Shown here: positions 51,901 through 60,472 of the stretch, piece by piece
Layout of the letters: every line of letters starts with the position of its first letter
How positions within the stretch are numbered: the first letter of the stretch is position 1
Source of the DNA: Diphasiastrum complanatum
Lineage: Eukaryota; Streptophyta; Lycopodiopsida; Lycopodiales; Lycopodiaceae
DNA: 64,000 nucleotides
Direction of reading: 5' to 3'
NCBI GenBank assembly: GCA_029204225.1
Contig: CM055092.1
Span: 45,640,087-45,704,086, forward strand
Made by a program: the position numbers and the translations under genes
Notes under the pieces: generated by a model
Database searches by the model: none
The model's input: only the letters and a program-made list of their open reading frames with translations
Told to the model about the DNA's origin: nothing

Positions 51901-54869
51901 TTTACAGATTAGCAGGTGATATAATGAGTGATTGTGATCTGAAGTTCACAGGTCAGTTTTGGCTAGCCGTATTTGCCAAGCTTGAATGTTGTTGTGCTTT
52001 AGATCTTCAATTTATCTTGAGATGGACGGTTAGATAGAAAGAATTAATTAGACAATTGAGCAATGTCGCGAGCATATGTCTCTTGATGACAATCTCATTG
52101 GAAGAAATATCTATCGAGTCTCTTGATTGATTCAGTGTATAATAGCAATAAGCATCCACCCATTAGATCATTCATATTTGTAGAAACTCATAATATGATC
52201 AAGTTTCAAAATGTAGCTAATTTCTTGCATTGCATGGAGAATGTGCTACAAGTAGCACATGAGAATGTTCAAAGCATCCAAGATAGAAATAGACATTATG
52301 CTAATTTGAAAAATTCATCTCAACATTTCTATGAAGGGAACTGGGTGAATTTGCGAACTTGAGAGATTCAAAAGTAATGTGTACTGACAAGCATTACAAA
52401 TTTTATGTTTGATATAGTGGCATTGTATAATATATTGAAAAAGATTGGATCTTCAGCTTAACAATTAGAACCGCCATAAGGAACCCAAGTTCATTTGGTG
52501 TTTCAAAAAATTAGTTGACTTAAGAAAAGTCTATGTTAACATAAAGACCTTGGTTTTGGAGGTATATTGGACATATCTCAAGAGTCATCTAGTATAGAAC
52601 TTGTGAGATCTTGGACGCAAGAACTACATCATTGCAACAAGAATATGAATGTACACTTGATCCACTATTAAGTTCCCTTCTTGATGCTGTAGGGAATGAT
52701 ATTTCTTCGATTTTTTTTAGTTTCATGCACACACAAACTTCAAAATACTAATTTTTTTAAATATACACGTAGAAGTAAGTATTGCCAAAAACTTATGGGA
52801 CAATAGGGTAGTTGTCAATTTCTCACATGGGCAAAAACTAGGGGAAGGGTCCTTTTAATAAAATTTTAACTTTTTAACTTTTAAAATAATGCGTAGGTAT
52901 GTGCTACTTTGTGTTTAAAACCAAGCAATGATTGGGGACTCACCCTCATCCACCAATGGTGTAAACAAAAACAAGTGGCATCTTTATACTTGGAGTGGTG
53001 CACTTCTTTGCACCCTCACTTATGACGATGAATACACTAAACCATCCATAACACCAATCTCACACTTAAATGGCATTTATGATCATTGCATGAAAATGGT
53101 GCTTAGTCGAGTAGTTTCCTTTCTACACAATAATGTTTCATACATTATGAGACAAGCTAATTTGATTGGACGTGATTGGATGATACAGGGAGTCTTTAAA
53201 AAACAAGCATGAATCCCCAACAAACATAGCAGATCAAGTGGAGCCTCAATGCATGCTGTAGAGAGTATAACTCTGAAAATATGTTGCAAAGTTGGGATGC
53301 TACATTTTTTACGTTTGATATTTAGTCTAATAAGAAAACAAGAAATTAAGATAAAAAGAAAAAACAAAATATTTGATTAAGTTAAATCAAACATTTGATA
53401 TGTTGGTGAGCACATGCAATTATCCATGTATAGATATTAGAATATGACAAGTGAAATCTATAAATCTTTATTTAATTTTTCAAAATTAAATTAGTCCCTT
53501 TCATGAAAAGCCATTTGATGGTTTCCAGTCAATATCCTCCACTATGAGAGAAAGATCTATTTAAGTTAAATTTCAGCTTCAAGTGATCATGATATCATGG
53601 CTGCAAAAGGCATTACCTCGCTCAGAGACGTAACGTCGTAACTGCATAGAACTCAGAGAAAAGCTTAGATATAAAGTAATTTTTACGCAATGGATACTTG
53701 TTCTACACATGTTCATGTACACAAGCTGTCATAACGCCTCTAACATGTAGAGGATAGTTTACCATGCAGGTACTCAGTTTTACCAGAAACACAACAACGA
53801 CCGTACAGAAGCGCAGTTACAAGCCGCTTATCTGTCAGTATCATGATGCTTGATGATCAGATCACAGTCAGTTAGGAGGATTTGATGATATTGAATTTTC
53901 GTTTCTTTGCTTTCGACAGTGCAACTTAGCCCTCGCGGCAATCAAAGCTTGACTAGAAAAGGGATCATCTCTATTCGCTCAGTGTCTTTGATCATAAGCG
54001 GAAAAAAATTGTCTATTCTCCTTAACTAGCTCGTTCCAAACTGCAGAATCGCCCCATCCAACTTGAAGATCTTATTAAAGCCATCAAGAACTAATTCACA
54101 AAAATGTAACATGTGGTGACTGGACAGGAGTCAACATGTTCAAAACACATCTTCATCAAGAACAAAAAATAGTTTGTAGAACCAAGGACGCTATGAGAAA
54201 ACAAATCGCATCTGTGCGAGTAACAATGGGGTTCACATCAGCGTGCTGAGCAATAGCTCTCACACTTTTCTCTCAATCCATGTAGAGAAGCAGATGCCTC
54301 TCAATTAAGTGTTAACGTCGGCCATGATCATGATGAAAAGCGAGGCCGCAGATCAATAGTTGGAGCGGAAGTTGAGACGAAACGATCCAGATCCGCATAA
54401 AAAGCAAAGATAAAAATAGATGGCCATTCAATACACAAATAAAATGCTGAAGGCAATGGATCTGAAATCGTCAAGAAGAAATATCTCGACCGTTCATGTC
54501 CTGAAATGCCATTGCTTAATAGTGGAAAATCACTCCAAGTTCTCGATAAAGAAACCTCCTCTCCACTAGAAGAATTTCGCAGGTAAAATCTAAAAGCAAA
54601 AGCAGGAGTTATTACCAAGGAAAAGGTGCTGACGATCCGATCCTTGGACTTTCAAGATTCAAGACTTATTTCTGCGAGCGTCGTTTACCAGCATAAACAT
54701 CCACAATATGAATCGTATACACTAAACCCGAGATGCTCAGTGAGCACTCACTACACTCACCTCACGAGATGCTGCAAGCGAGAAGAGTGCGGTAGGGAGT
54801 GCTGCACGCGAGAAGAGTCGGGGAGGGAGTGTGTGTGAGAGAGAGAGATAGACGAGGGGAGAGCTGATG

Positions 54870-54940
<71 letters not shown>

Positions 54941-57900
54941 AGGGAGAGGGAGAGCTACCGCGAGACACACACGCGAGACCGTAGACGCGCAAACGGTGTG
55001 CGCGACATCAGGCAAAAGGACCCGAATATACACCATACGGAAAATGTCACGTTATAATTGATGACGTAGATTTTTTATTTTTATTTTTTTAGATGATGAC
55101 GTGGAATTTTCTCCATCCAAAGAACTTTAAAATGGGTATTAGCTGGCCTTATAAAAAATTGACATAATCTCTAGAACCAATCTCCCAAATTGGTCGTGAA
55201 CCTCTCAAAGGATACACTTAGTTGTAGGAGATTCTTTAGCTTACTCAATCTTTAACTCTCTAATCGCTCTAGGGACATGGGGAAAAACTTGAAGGGTAGC
55301 TTAAGAACTTTGTGACTTAAATAGCCTCTCCCCACCCTCCCACCCGATCTTCAAGGTTTTGATCATACAGTCAATGATTTGTTTATTTTCCATCCTCTTA
55401 GCTCTACACATAGTTTTCAAGTTAAATTTCGTTTTTATTGTTTAGATGAGAGTGCAAGTTGGAGGAAAGCATTTTTGGTATGAGAAATTGAGCAAGAACT
55501 AATCTTTTGTAAACACAATTTGAGTGTGCCACTATGGTGGCCGCTTTATGATTGATGTGTAGCTTAAAATTTAACCTTCTCTCTAAGTTCTAGGATTTCT
55601 CATAAACTTATTGTTAATTCCAGGTTCTTTGAAGGGTGGCCGGGGAGATTGGCTTGTTGAAAAATGTACGGTAAGTGTACTTTACATCAATATGTTAACA
55701 TAAGTTAGATCTTCAATTTTTACTATTCTATTCCTTCTTGGTAGCTTGTTTAATCTTTACTCGAAGTCCATCTTATACTTTTGCGGATTGGCTTAAGTTG
55801 ACCAAAGGAGAAAGAAGCATTTACAAGATGCCAAAAGCCTCCTATGTTGACCCCTTGCAAAGCAGAAAACTTTTTTGAATGATTAAGAATTCTTAGCTAT
55901 GTAACTATTTTGCCACGCTGTGTACCATCAAAGGTCTACCAATTCAAGAACTTGCATGAGTGCTCGGATTCTTGTTTTGAGCAAGCTACAGCTGTGATAT
56001 TTTATAGTTTTTACATTGTTCTTTGAAGTTTGGAGGTAAGGACTTTATTTGGTTAGTCTTTATTTCTAGTGGTAGTTCCCATCGTAAGCAAGTTTGTTTT
56101 TCATTTAAAAGTACTTTAAAATACATAGGATGTTGGTTATTTTAGAATGCGTGAAACTCAATGTGAGATGGCTTTATTATTGTTACAAAATATAACAAAA
56201 TATATATTTTGTGCATATTCTCTTTATTGCATAAAGAGAAAATGCACAAAATATAAAGATGAGTGGAACAATACTGTAAGAATATTGAAGAACCTTGACA
56301 CCAATGATAGAATAATTTGAAGCAACCGGCTCACACGCACATCTATAACGTTTGAGGCTGACCCTAGAGCTTGCGAGTTGGGGTTGGGTCCTACTAATGA
56401 TGATATGACTGGCGAATGGCTCTAATAAATGCAACTAATAAGTGGTAGACCCAAGGCCCCAAAGTTTATGGTCTAAATACTGTGTCATAACCATAGGAGG
56501 ATAATAAGCGTCTTCATAAATATCAAAGAAAAGATAACTAATCTACCATAGAGTATATAAATAAAAACATCAAATTGAGCTCTCCAAATAGAGCAAATTG
56601 AAGTACAATAACTAGATATAGCTCTATCCGTCACTATTTGACACAACCTTCTTGAAAAAGGATGTGATGGTGGCGTCCGCATCTCTAGATCTATGTGTCT
56701 ACAATGAGAATGAGCATGAGGTCTAAGATGTGTTTGTTTTTGTTGCTGTTGCGTCATGTCGTTTGCTTGCTCCAAACTGGAGAGATGACTTGGTCTAATG
56801 CGTTGACGGCTAGCGCGATGTTTGTCTCTCATTGAAATATCTATCTCATCCTCTGATTTGTCCTTTGTATTAGCTAGACATTTGAAGATGAAATGGTCCT
56901 CATCCTCAATATCCCAAAGTAGTGTTTCCATCTAGTTCAGAATCGACCTTTTTAGAATCGTAAGAATTGGCATGAATCGTGGTTCCGAATTGGGCCCCTC
57001 CTGAAAGAATCAGAAAGGATTGGCAATTTTTTTTTTGCATTTTTTTTTATGTAATGCTAGAAAACATGTCAAGTACTATCTATAATGTCTAAAAAATGTC
57101 TAAAAAATCTTACAAATACAAGATTGCTATTGAATACATGCATTTGAAAGCTTATTGTTGCTTGTAAAGTGTTCAATAGAAAAAAAAAATCAGAATCATG
57201 ATACTCCCATCAATGATCACACATAAGTAGCCTGTAGGTAGTAATTACTAAGTTGTAAGTAGTGAGCAATTACTAGAGTCTATTAAGCTAAGTACATTGT
57301 ATAAATGTTTGAACTTTGAATCAAAATTTAAAAGTTACAACTTACATTGAAAAGCAAAATCAAATGGCATTCGAGCGAACAATGAAGTTATGAACTATAT
57401 AGTGAAAACCGAATAGCTGTATCAAACTATGCACATGTCTCAAATAATACATATGATATCAAAACAAGATGAACAGTTAATGGCAAATGCTGAATCTAAA
57501 GTCAGGACTTGTGCGCCAACTTTAGACTACTGTCTGTCGTAATAATGTACTAGCAGAATCTACGTGAACCGTGAAATAGCAAGTCTTGACCTAGATTCTA
57601 GACTATGAACTATAATATATATCTAGGTCCTCCTCTTGGTCCTTCTAGTGGGGTGTGGCCTCGTAGCCTCTTGCAAATGCTCCTCCTCCTCCTCCTCATC
57701 ATCATCCCCAACCTTTGAGGCCTCATCAGAAGAAGGTCCTTGGCTCTGATCCTCACTCTCAGTCTCCTCGGTAGAGCTATTGAAATTGCCCTCTGAATGT
57801 TGCTACCGAGCAGGACAACCTGAGTTTGTCGTGATACACCTCGAGTCACAGGTCATGCACATAGAGATTTGCAGCTATGAGAAAGTACCCATTGCCCAAA

Positions 57901-60472
57901 ATTGAACTTTGAAGTCTCAAGATCCAGGAGATGACCTAGATAGTAGAATGTAGAAGTTAATCACGAGACTCAAGTAATTTCAATTACCAAGCAAGGCTCG
58001 AGCCTCAAGCCTACCCGATCTCGCGATGCAAGAGGGCATATATGTCCTCCTCCTCCTCCGACCTAGGTGGTAAATCAGGAACCTTGGCGATGTCGATCTC
58101 ATCAGAGTTTACCTTAAGTTTAAACAATTTACATATTCATGACTAGTCATTCACTCATGTCACGTGACACAAATTCACAAATTGCAAATGGTTCATGAAT
58201 CGTCAAAGTTCAAACTAGTCAACATTTAACTTTCAAGACTTGAAGTACCAAGATTCAAGTGATAAGTTTCAACATTGAGCTCTCAAGTTCAAGTAGTTAA
58301 AGCTCAAGCCTCAAATGCAAAGTTTAAACGATTAGTATTTACCCTCATGGGTTCTTTGGCCTCTCTAGTATTATCTAGAAGGCGTAGGTTTGATGCACAA
58401 ACACTAGCCTTTTTTAGTAACAACTACACTACTTTATTTTGGACAATTTGTTGGTCTTTTTAGGTGTTAGTCGTAAATTCATCATTGTGAAGATCAATTA
58501 GAAAAGAGCAAAGCCAAGGCATATGCATTTTCAAGACCAAATTATAATTTTTTGGAAGATTGAATAAAATCATTAACCTAGAATAGTAAGTTTCGAATAT
58601 ATTATTAATAGTCTAATTAAAACTTTTTACAATTTTTTTTAAAGAGTGTAGTGAGGCATTCATCAGCTCTAGTGAGGAAGCTACACCAACCTAGAATCTA
58701 TAAAACTCAAGAGAGACATCATAAGTAAAACCCTCCTCCCCCTCTCCCTCCCCAACCCCTTTTTCCAAAGTTGACCAAATTTTTTCGCTGTCTTGTATTC
58801 ATGGCTCCCCCTTCTTAGATAGGGATGTAAAAATTAAAAATCAATTATCATCCCTGCCAACACACTCCCGCACACACACAATATTAGACAAATTGAAGGA
58901 ATGAACATATGGATTTACCCCCCACCGTCCGGAAGTCGAGTGCAGTCAATCTTCGGCCCTTGGACAAAGGCTATATAGGGGGGCCAGATGGAAATCAGGG
59001 AGATCTTCGCTACACTCCTTGGCGCTGATCAAGGAGGGTAGGTGTTAAGTGGACATATCACAAGTATGATTATTGTTCATAGATGTCAATCTCCTAGCCT
59101 TTTTATGTTGAAAGGGGAGAGAATGTTATGTCCCTAGAGATAGAACTAAGCTAACCCTTAGTTTGTGGGTTAGTGCCCATGCTAGCAAGGAGGAGACCTC
59201 AGTTCAGCTACTTTCAAGGGTATGTGCTCTTAATGTTGATGTCAAGTCTATATAAGTATGCCAAGCCTAGAGAAAATATTCATTCTCGAAGAGGTACTTA
59301 CAAGAGGATTGAGAGCTATGGGGCAAGACTAAGAGTGGATCTAGCTATGCTTGGGAAGTGCATGGGCTAAATGGAACACATACACTGCTGGTTGGGACTA
59401 GGCTAAGAGAATGAGTAGGTCTTGGGTTTCGAGGGTAGCTCTTGGATGGAGGGCTCTTGGATGGCTGGAGAGTGTGCTAGCAACCACTGTGGAGTTTTGG
59501 ATTCTAAATCTTGGTTTAAGGAGATGGCACATACGAACAAAGGAGCATGACAACTAGGTAACATTCGAATGTTACCTTTTGGGGTTGTTTCAGAATGTGG
59601 TGATTGTGACTTGTGGATCATATGGGAGGTTGAATGTTAGAAAGAGTGGTTGAAAACTCTTGTAGAAATTGAATTCATAATATCAAAAGATGGATCCACT
59701 AGTTTAAGAAAGTAGTCATCTCATTTAACTTCTTGTGGATGCTGTTTCCCTAAATCTGTTCTTGCATTTCATGTGTCATGTTAGCTTCATTTTTGGAGTT
59801 CTTATTTTGCAAAATTGTATCCTAAGACTTTGACCATAACGCTTTAGCCAATCACCATTGTGGAGGGGAATTTCAATCCTTTGCTTCTTGTTTGGTCAAG
59901 GGCCAACGTTTGCAAGTGATGAAGCCCTTGACCCACCTTGCTTCAGAAACCCTCCCTCCCTCAATGCAAATGGAAAAGGTTATATGGTTAGTTGGAGAGG
60001 GAGTAAATGGTAGATTTCCAATTTCCCAAGTTATTGGCATGTGCTAACCTGCTTTGTAATCTCTAATCACAAAGTAGAACCTTGAAAAGGATGGTGCATG
60101 CATGGGAGAAGCCCTCATGGCCATAATGAGAGTCGCTTGACCTAAATGTATTTAATAATTTTTTAAAGAACGATATAGTTCATACGTCTTGGATTATGTT
60201 TTAAGATGGATTGTGCTTAATATTTCTATTGGTGATAAAGGTTTGCAAGGCCTTAACATTATTGGGTGTTACCAATTAGGGGGTGATTTTCTTAGCATTT
60301 GTTATCTTAAGATTTAGGCCTAAACTACACCATCTCATCTGGAACATTGATTCAAAACTATTGCAGGAGCTAGGAGCTACAACCTTGACACCTTTGCTTA
60401 CGCATAGGTCAATTGCAAGTGGTGATCGAAGTGAGCGTTTTCAACGTTTGATTGTTGCAGCAACAAAACAAT
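31649..60472 (+). CDS. RsmE: RsmE-type 16S rRNA (uracil-N3) methyltransferase, partial at right edge
   Basis: Plant homologue of bacterial RsmE, which methylates N3 of U1498 in small-subunit rRNA; plant copies are predicted organellar. Exons: 31649-31804 (proposed), 32424-32579, 38246-38319, 38602-38744, 55624-55670, 60367-60472. All internal junctions are GT-AG and phases match. The joined frame reads [103 protein letters not shown]. These follow the PUA-like N-domain and the start of the SPOUT fold in order. The cofactor-binding Gly-Pro-Glu-Gly loop and the end lie past the right edge. Exon 1 is Ser/Ala/Leu-rich with one acidic residue, like a transit peptide. Introns 2, 4 and 5 are 5.7, 16.9 and 4.7 kb and full of TEs. 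The next exon should begin by completing the split Cys codon; I did not find it before 64,000. Confidence 0.9.
32424..32579 (+). CDS. RsmE: RsmE exon 2
   Basis: 156 nt between TTTTACCAG and GTTTGA. It ends [17 protein letters not shown], the conserved entry to plant RsmE, in phase 0. Confidence 0.85.
32913..32960. repeat. GAATCGG motif cluster
   Basis: GGCGGCGAATCGGCGAATCG followed by AAAATTCGAATTTTT. It lies about 225 bp left of a hAT transposase C-terminus. Confidence 0.5.
33186..33620 (-). pseudogene. hAT-type transposase C-terminus, copy 1
   Basis: Minus strand. Exon A ends near 33,510: [18 protein letters not shown] and then AREVLQ before GTAAAT. This resembles the last helices of the hAT dimerisation domain. 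Exon B (33,294-33,186) reads [20 protein letters not shown] and onward, ending before GTATGT. Copy 2 at 57.6-58.5 kb has the same exon layout ([20 protein letters not shown]). Upstream catalytic parts are missing. Confidence 0.6.
33815..34353. repeat. Inverted repeat (about 46-bp arms) around a gypsy integrase fragment
   Basis: The left arm (33,815-33,861) starts TGTTATGAGACCGTAACAGT; the right arm (34,308-34,353) carries the same sequence on the other strand with a 3-bp indel and a few changes. The integrase piece lies between the arms. Confidence 0.7.
33862..34095 (-). pseudogene. Chromovirus integrase fragment
   Basis: About 78 codons: [39 protein letters not shown]. It is nearly identical to the integrase of the intact element at 43.9-50.1 kb, so it is the same family. 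The SDRD block is changed to SNWD, removing a catalytic Asp. It breaks off at both sides. Confidence 0.88.
34210..34689 (-). pseudogene. Unrecognised TE-associated protein, family A (second copy)
   Basis: 159-codon open frame. Core: [46 protein letters not shown]. It matches the frame at 17,003-17,386. It sits in minus-strand LTR-element debris, next to a gag zinc-knuckle frame. Function unknown. Confidence 0.5.
34760..35500 (-). pseudogene. LTR-element gag remnant with CCHC-like knuckle
   Basis: Two frames. The first (35,437-35,207) has [19 protein letters not shown], typical of retrotransposon gag. The second (35,113-34,760) has a [13 protein letters not shown] knuckle in which the His is lost. 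Stop codons separate them. Confidence 0.7.
35945..36239 (+). mobile_element. Possible solo or partial LTR
   Basis: Starts TGTTATCATAGTGG and carries AGTATAAATAGCC (TATA, near 36,140). No second copy or primer site was found, so this is tentative. Confidence 0.3.
36240..36830 (-). pseudogene. Ty3/gypsy RT C-terminus and RNase H remnant
   Basis: Minus-strand reading with stops: [59 protein letters not shown], then [15 protein letters not shown] and [16 protein letters not shown]. This is the palm/thumb tail of RT and the start of RNase H. It lies upstream (minus sense) of the gag remnant, so the two are not one element in order. Confidence 0.8.
37402..37856. mobile_element. Candidate non-autonomous hAT-like element with TTCGAA motifs at both ends
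   Basis: The left end has TAGTTTCCACGAACCGCGGT and TTCGGAGCCAGTTCGAA; the right end has CGGTTCGAATCGG, CGGTTCGAACC and CCGATTCGAATCAGCTGGAA. The outer TAGTTTCCA and TGGAAACACTA form an imperfect inverted repeat. The interior (37,480-37,790) is AT-rich and non-coding. No clean 8-bp target duplication was seen. Confidence 0.45.
38246..38319 (+). CDS. RsmE: RsmE exon 3
   Basis: 74 nt after TTTTTTTGTAG. Reads [20 protein letters not shown], the PUA-like domain signature, and ends with AG of a split Arg codon before GTGCCA. Confidence 0.92.
38602..38744 (+). CDS. RsmE: RsmE exon 4
   Basis: 143 nt. Completes Arg, then [13 protein letters not shown], and ends SWHVAAAF plus the first base of Gly before GTAGGT. 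Confidence 0.93.
38745..39379 (+). other. Start of RsmE intron 4, nothing recognised
   Basis: No coding similarity or repeat noticed before the first LINE tail. Confidence 0.4.
39380..39819 (+). mobile_element. LINE 3'-end fragment, copy 1
   Basis: Similar along about 400 bp to 43,085-43,465: AAGTTAGATGACGATGATGC, ACATCCTTCTTCAACA, TACCACATACTTGACATGTA and CTTTTGGCATGGAAAAT, in the same order. It ends CATTAATAA directly in a (CT)n tract. It contains a 35-bp-period tandem duplication (GCAGTTAGAGCTACCTATCC at 39,451 and 39,486). Confidence 0.75.
39820..39902. repeat. (CT)41 microsatellite at a LINE 3' end
   Basis: About 83 bp perfect repeat on the 3' boundary of the LINE tail. Confidence 0.97.
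40020..40296 (+). mobile_element. Possible SINE-like element
   Basis: Contains CTGGTGGTTAAGCTCTTGCC and a second CGGTTGGTTAAGCTCTTGC, resembling a tRNA-type box A region. It ends ACATTAATAAACTCTTTC followed by (CT)n, similar to the nearby LINE tails. No clear box B, so low confidence. Confidence 0.3.
40297..41829 (+). other. RsmE intron 4, nothing firmly recognised
   Basis: Open frames at 40,340-40,840 lack similarity. Words like ATCGCTGGCCA recur loosely between 40,867 and 41,240. Confidence 0.4.
41830..43465 (+). pseudogene. LINE copy 2: endonuclease joined to C-terminal zinc finger, RT missing
   Basis: The endonuclease part (41,880-42,590) reads [50 protein letters not shown] and [14 protein letters not shown]. 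It matches the EEP-type LINE nuclease layout (a DFNAR block, and SDH near the end). From about 42,700 comes the LINE tail: [14 protein letters not shown], then [19 protein letters not shown], a CCHC-like finger. The roughly 2 kb of RT expected between them is absent. Stops and frame changes make it inactive. Its end matches copy 1 and runs into a CT-rich tract. Confidence 0.75.
43466..43514. repeat. CT/CTT-rich microsatellite at a LINE 3' end
   Basis: CTTCTCCTCC, then CTT repeats, then CT repeats, directly after TTTTAATAAAG of LINE copy 2. Confidence 0.9.
43898..44255 (-). repeat. 3' LTR of the chromovirus
   Basis: 358 bp, read as identical to 49,757-50,114. It contains an 11-bp stem hairpin with a G-box CACGTG (44,023-44,051), a 12-bp palindrome (44,003-44,014) and a 16-bp palindrome GTTACGAGCTCGTAAC (44,239-44,254). 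Confidence 0.97.
44256..44270 (-). other. Polypurine tract
   Basis: Minus-strand AAGGGGGAGGGAG directly before the 3' LTR; it overlaps the last bases of the gag-pol frame. Confidence 0.9.
44267..49045 (-). CDS. Chromovirus gag-pol polyprotein (1,592 aa)
   Basis: Single frame, so gag and pol are fused with no frameshift. Order by residue: acidic coiled-coil-like region (about 35-90); gag core (about 120-290, [19 protein letters not shown]); CCHC knuckle [14 protein letters not shown] (about 345-358); aspartic protease VDDGATHNF (about 433); reverse transcriptase (about 640-800) with [13 protein letters not shown] and FLDD near 780; RNase H from about 920 ([15 protein letters not shown]); integrase HHCC finger (about 1165-1215), then the DDE core with [16 protein letters not shown] and [11 protein letters not shown] chromodomain ends the protein (about 1540-1592, [19 protein letters not shown]), which in this group guides integration to marked chromatin. 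All catalytic blocks look intact. The stop lies about 12 bp before the LTR. The first ATG after the leader is taken as start. Confidence 0.96.
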   Translation of the reverse strand: MTTPQGPDQPQERGFDELETEALAYRKGKEPMEVEEQEQFAEELDELVTKEQFLQLVTEVDELKLALANFKSSVDDSFAELKNLILSSAKGSLPSTSQLSPSPLPSVSGETLRSHPSVFKDLKPPTFNGEEKDRCADILQTFLSKWKNIHALKQTPDHLQAIEASLSLGPMAYKWWLNLQETGQTPRSWKAFEEAFLREFLPENELDRAWEAWERTVMDKSLIQYISQYREAILKIKNMDDYQKIRGFVRGLKDEYKVEVQRNSPTTLEQALRYAQIYDDSVGRKRARQQPLSEQLPQKDFQFKKKFLKRKKEDKFKGEAPQKRPSHIQPLKPDDFEKAKQERLCFVCMGKGHTVRQCPKGPFTKKDKKQVHLVQTVCFPSDSAASEIKVYHENHEHCCQLTSAMLARPFSFGPHDLVRMHGKVGNQSVRVMVDDGATHNFINHTLVKKLKLPEVPSQHRYIVSLAKGEDKKIWETMVSKLNLGIQGYQDQINFQIMHLDRTDIVLGRDWLYSLGPSLHRNYQENTLSFQYKGREIQLHGEHDVPNSPMVCSSELCQLIGDEDHQVFLCDFQFIPEVSISSSIQQKISKLETLLSKFKDVFPEDLPHGLPPSREVDHVINLVPGTAPVSKPPYRVSRTEDEEITRQLTDYLGKGQIQTSSSPWASPVLLVKKKEGSMRLCVDYRALNKVTIKNKYPMPRADELFDQLDGAKFFSKIDLRSGYHQVRIKSEDVSKTAFRTRHGHYEFKVMPFGLTNAPATFMTLMNSVLRPYLGKFVVVFLDDILVYSKTRKEHLKHLRKVFRLLRKHKLYAKQSKCEFFVEEVAYLGHIISSDGIKMDPNKVKAILSWLRPQNILELQIFLGLAGYYRRFVKEYAQIAVPMTNLLKGKGKEFIWESAQQESFDALKTALATAPVLKVVDPNQPFVVETDASDFAVGAVLTQGGRPVAFESKKLEPAQTRYSAYEKELFSIVHALKTWRHYLYGANFEVLTDHESLRYLCNQPELRGRKARWAELMQEFDMSIRYRRGKFNTVADALSRMPMINELSFTQIRNELLESLRGKCQHDAFFSIIWNSVQNRQLQTPEPVPGAGASSSKNTAASVEDDDESEYTSSDDVEDSEPVLPKQTPVVEGQLTQGFKWKQYSIQDEYLLYRDRVCVPNSEDYRQQVLYECHDNPSVGHPGIQKTYELLRRQFFWPSMKKDVHQYVTSCQKCQVNKAERLKAGGLLHPLEIPAGKWESISMDFIVGLPKTQKGNDAIWVTVDRLTKMAHFIPTKTTVRAPELARLFVDGLFKLYGLPSGIVSDRDSKFTGNFWKAVFHHLHTKLNMSTTDHPQTDGQTERVNQVLEDMLRAYVSKRQTNWEEYLSILEFAYNSTKHSATGYSPFMLMYGFQPRSPTAVGFKQEKVEAARNFLEDLNQMIEHAKRSIRQSQDRARHYADPHRRDVQFSTGEKVYLRVPVDSKTLKSGVCAKLSPRYCGPFTISRRLGEVTYELELPHSSKVFPVFHVSQLRKALTRSDNLVGDSVLVLPLDPQQPPHEPEEILDSRETQTRHTLYREYLVKWNDQPVENATWERGSVLRKIFPDFVLEDQDGS
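49046..49741 (-). other. Chromovirus untranslated leader
   Basis: About 700 bp between primer site and gag start, without a conserved frame. The word CAGCGCTG(G/A) occurs three times (about 49,377, 49,469 and 49,559), perhaps a packaging-type element (speculative). Confidence 0.6.
49742..49756 (-). other. Primer-binding site (initiator tRNA-Met)
   Basis: Minus strand TGGTATCAGAGCCAT, directly inside the 5' LTR; the canonical tRNA-iMet complement of plant LTR elements. Confidence 0.95.
49757..50114 (-). repeat. 5' LTR of the chromovirus
   Basis: 358 bp, read as identical to the 3' LTR; followed by the GTGCC target duplicate. Confidence 0.97.
50145..50335. repeat. Degenerate tandem duplication (about 110-bp period)
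   Basis: ACTCAATTTTGATCACAAA, AGCTATGGCAAAAAA, TCTATTGAAGACTAGAGAG recurs as ACTCAATTCAAATCACAAA, AGTTATGGCAAAAAA, TCTATTGAGGACTAGAAAG. Confidence 0.8.
50336..51899 (+). other. RsmE intron 4, nothing recognised
   Basis: Open frames (50,415-51,430) show no family motif. Confidence 0.4.
51910..52620 (+). pseudogene. Ty3/gypsy integrase C-terminal remnant
   Basis: Plus-strand reading with many stops: [19 protein letters not shown] (the SDRD region, one Asp changed to Cys-Asp order), then [30 protein letters not shown] and [11 protein letters not shown]. This order matches the integrase end of gypsy elements. Not the same family as the intact chromovirus. Confidence 0.72.
52621..54871 (+). other. 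RsmE intron 4, nothing recognised
   Basis: Frames at 52,928-53,212 (plus) and 54,328-54,618 (minus) are open but carry no recognised motif; treated as chance or old TE. Confidence 0.4.
54872..54938. repeat. (GA)33 microsatellite
   Basis: About 67 bp of GA, with GAGAGAGATA-type imperfect repeats upstream (54,836-54,850). Confidence 0.97.
54939..55623 (+). other. End of RsmE intron 4
   Basis: Nothing recognised apart from the acceptor of exon 5 (TTCCAG). Confidence 0.4.
55624..55670 (+). CDS. RsmE: RsmE exon 5 (47-nt micro-exon after a 16.9-kb intron)
   Basis: Between TTCCAG and GTAAGTG. Completes the Gly codon and reads [15 protein letters not shown], the start of the SPOUT domain. Both splice phases match, so the distance from exon 4 is real intron. 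Confidence 0.93.
56938..57030. repeat. GAATCG motif cluster
   Basis: CAGAATCGACC, TAGAATCGTAAG, ATGAATCGTGG and CCGAATTGGGC in about 60 bp, then a T-rich tract. It lies left of hAT copy 2, as at 32,913. Confidence 0.45.
57629..58460 (-). pseudogene. hAT-type transposase C-terminus, copy 2
   Basis: Minus strand. Exon A ends at 58,343 ([17 protein letters not shown] before GTAAAT). Exon B starts at 58,112 ([20 protein letters not shown], then [12 protein letters not shown]). A last acidic part (about 57,820-57,629) reads [20 protein letters not shown], a Glu run and a basic end with a stop. Exon A and B layout equals copy 1. The catalytic N-terminal part is missing; the frame at 56,485-56,931 could be a piece of the same element but is unproven. 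Confidence 0.55.
58461..59110 (+). other. RsmE intron 5, probable old TE interior
   Basis: No clear frame. It leads into a polypurine tract, so it is probably the 3' end of a gypsy element. Confidence 0.4.
59111..59123 (+). other. Polypurine tract
   Basis: AAAGGGGAGAGAA immediately before TGTTATGTCC; typical of a plus-strand LTR element. Confidence 0.65.
59124..59630 (+). mobile_element. 3' LTR of a plus-strand LTR element
   Basis: Starts TGTTATGTCCCTAGAG right after the polypurine tract; TCTATATAAGTATGCC near 59,248 is a TATA box. A 22-bp perfect palindrome lies at 59,556-59,577. The right end is not defined and no 5' partner was seen. Confidence 0.6.
59556..59577. repeat. Perfect 22-bp palindrome
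   Basis: Half-site AGGTAACATTC followed by its exact reverse complement, no spacer. Confidence 0.97.
59631..60366 (+). other. End of RsmE intron 5, nothing recognised
   Basis: No gene or element before the exon 6 acceptor. Confidence 0.4.
60367..60472 (+). CDS. RsmE: RsmE exon 6
   Basis: 106 nt after TATTGCAG. Reads [20 protein letters not shown] and [11 protein letters not shown], then one base of the next codon before GTAAAT. Phase 0 entry fits exon 5. Confidence 0.93.

Noticed and set aside
54328-54618. 96-codon minus-strand frame
   Set aside because: No motif, no neighbouring TE or exon in phase; likely chance.
56485-56931. 148-codon minus-strand frame as hAT N-terminal BED finger
   Set aside because: It has HFIFKC but no second Cys/His pair in BED spacing; left unassigned.
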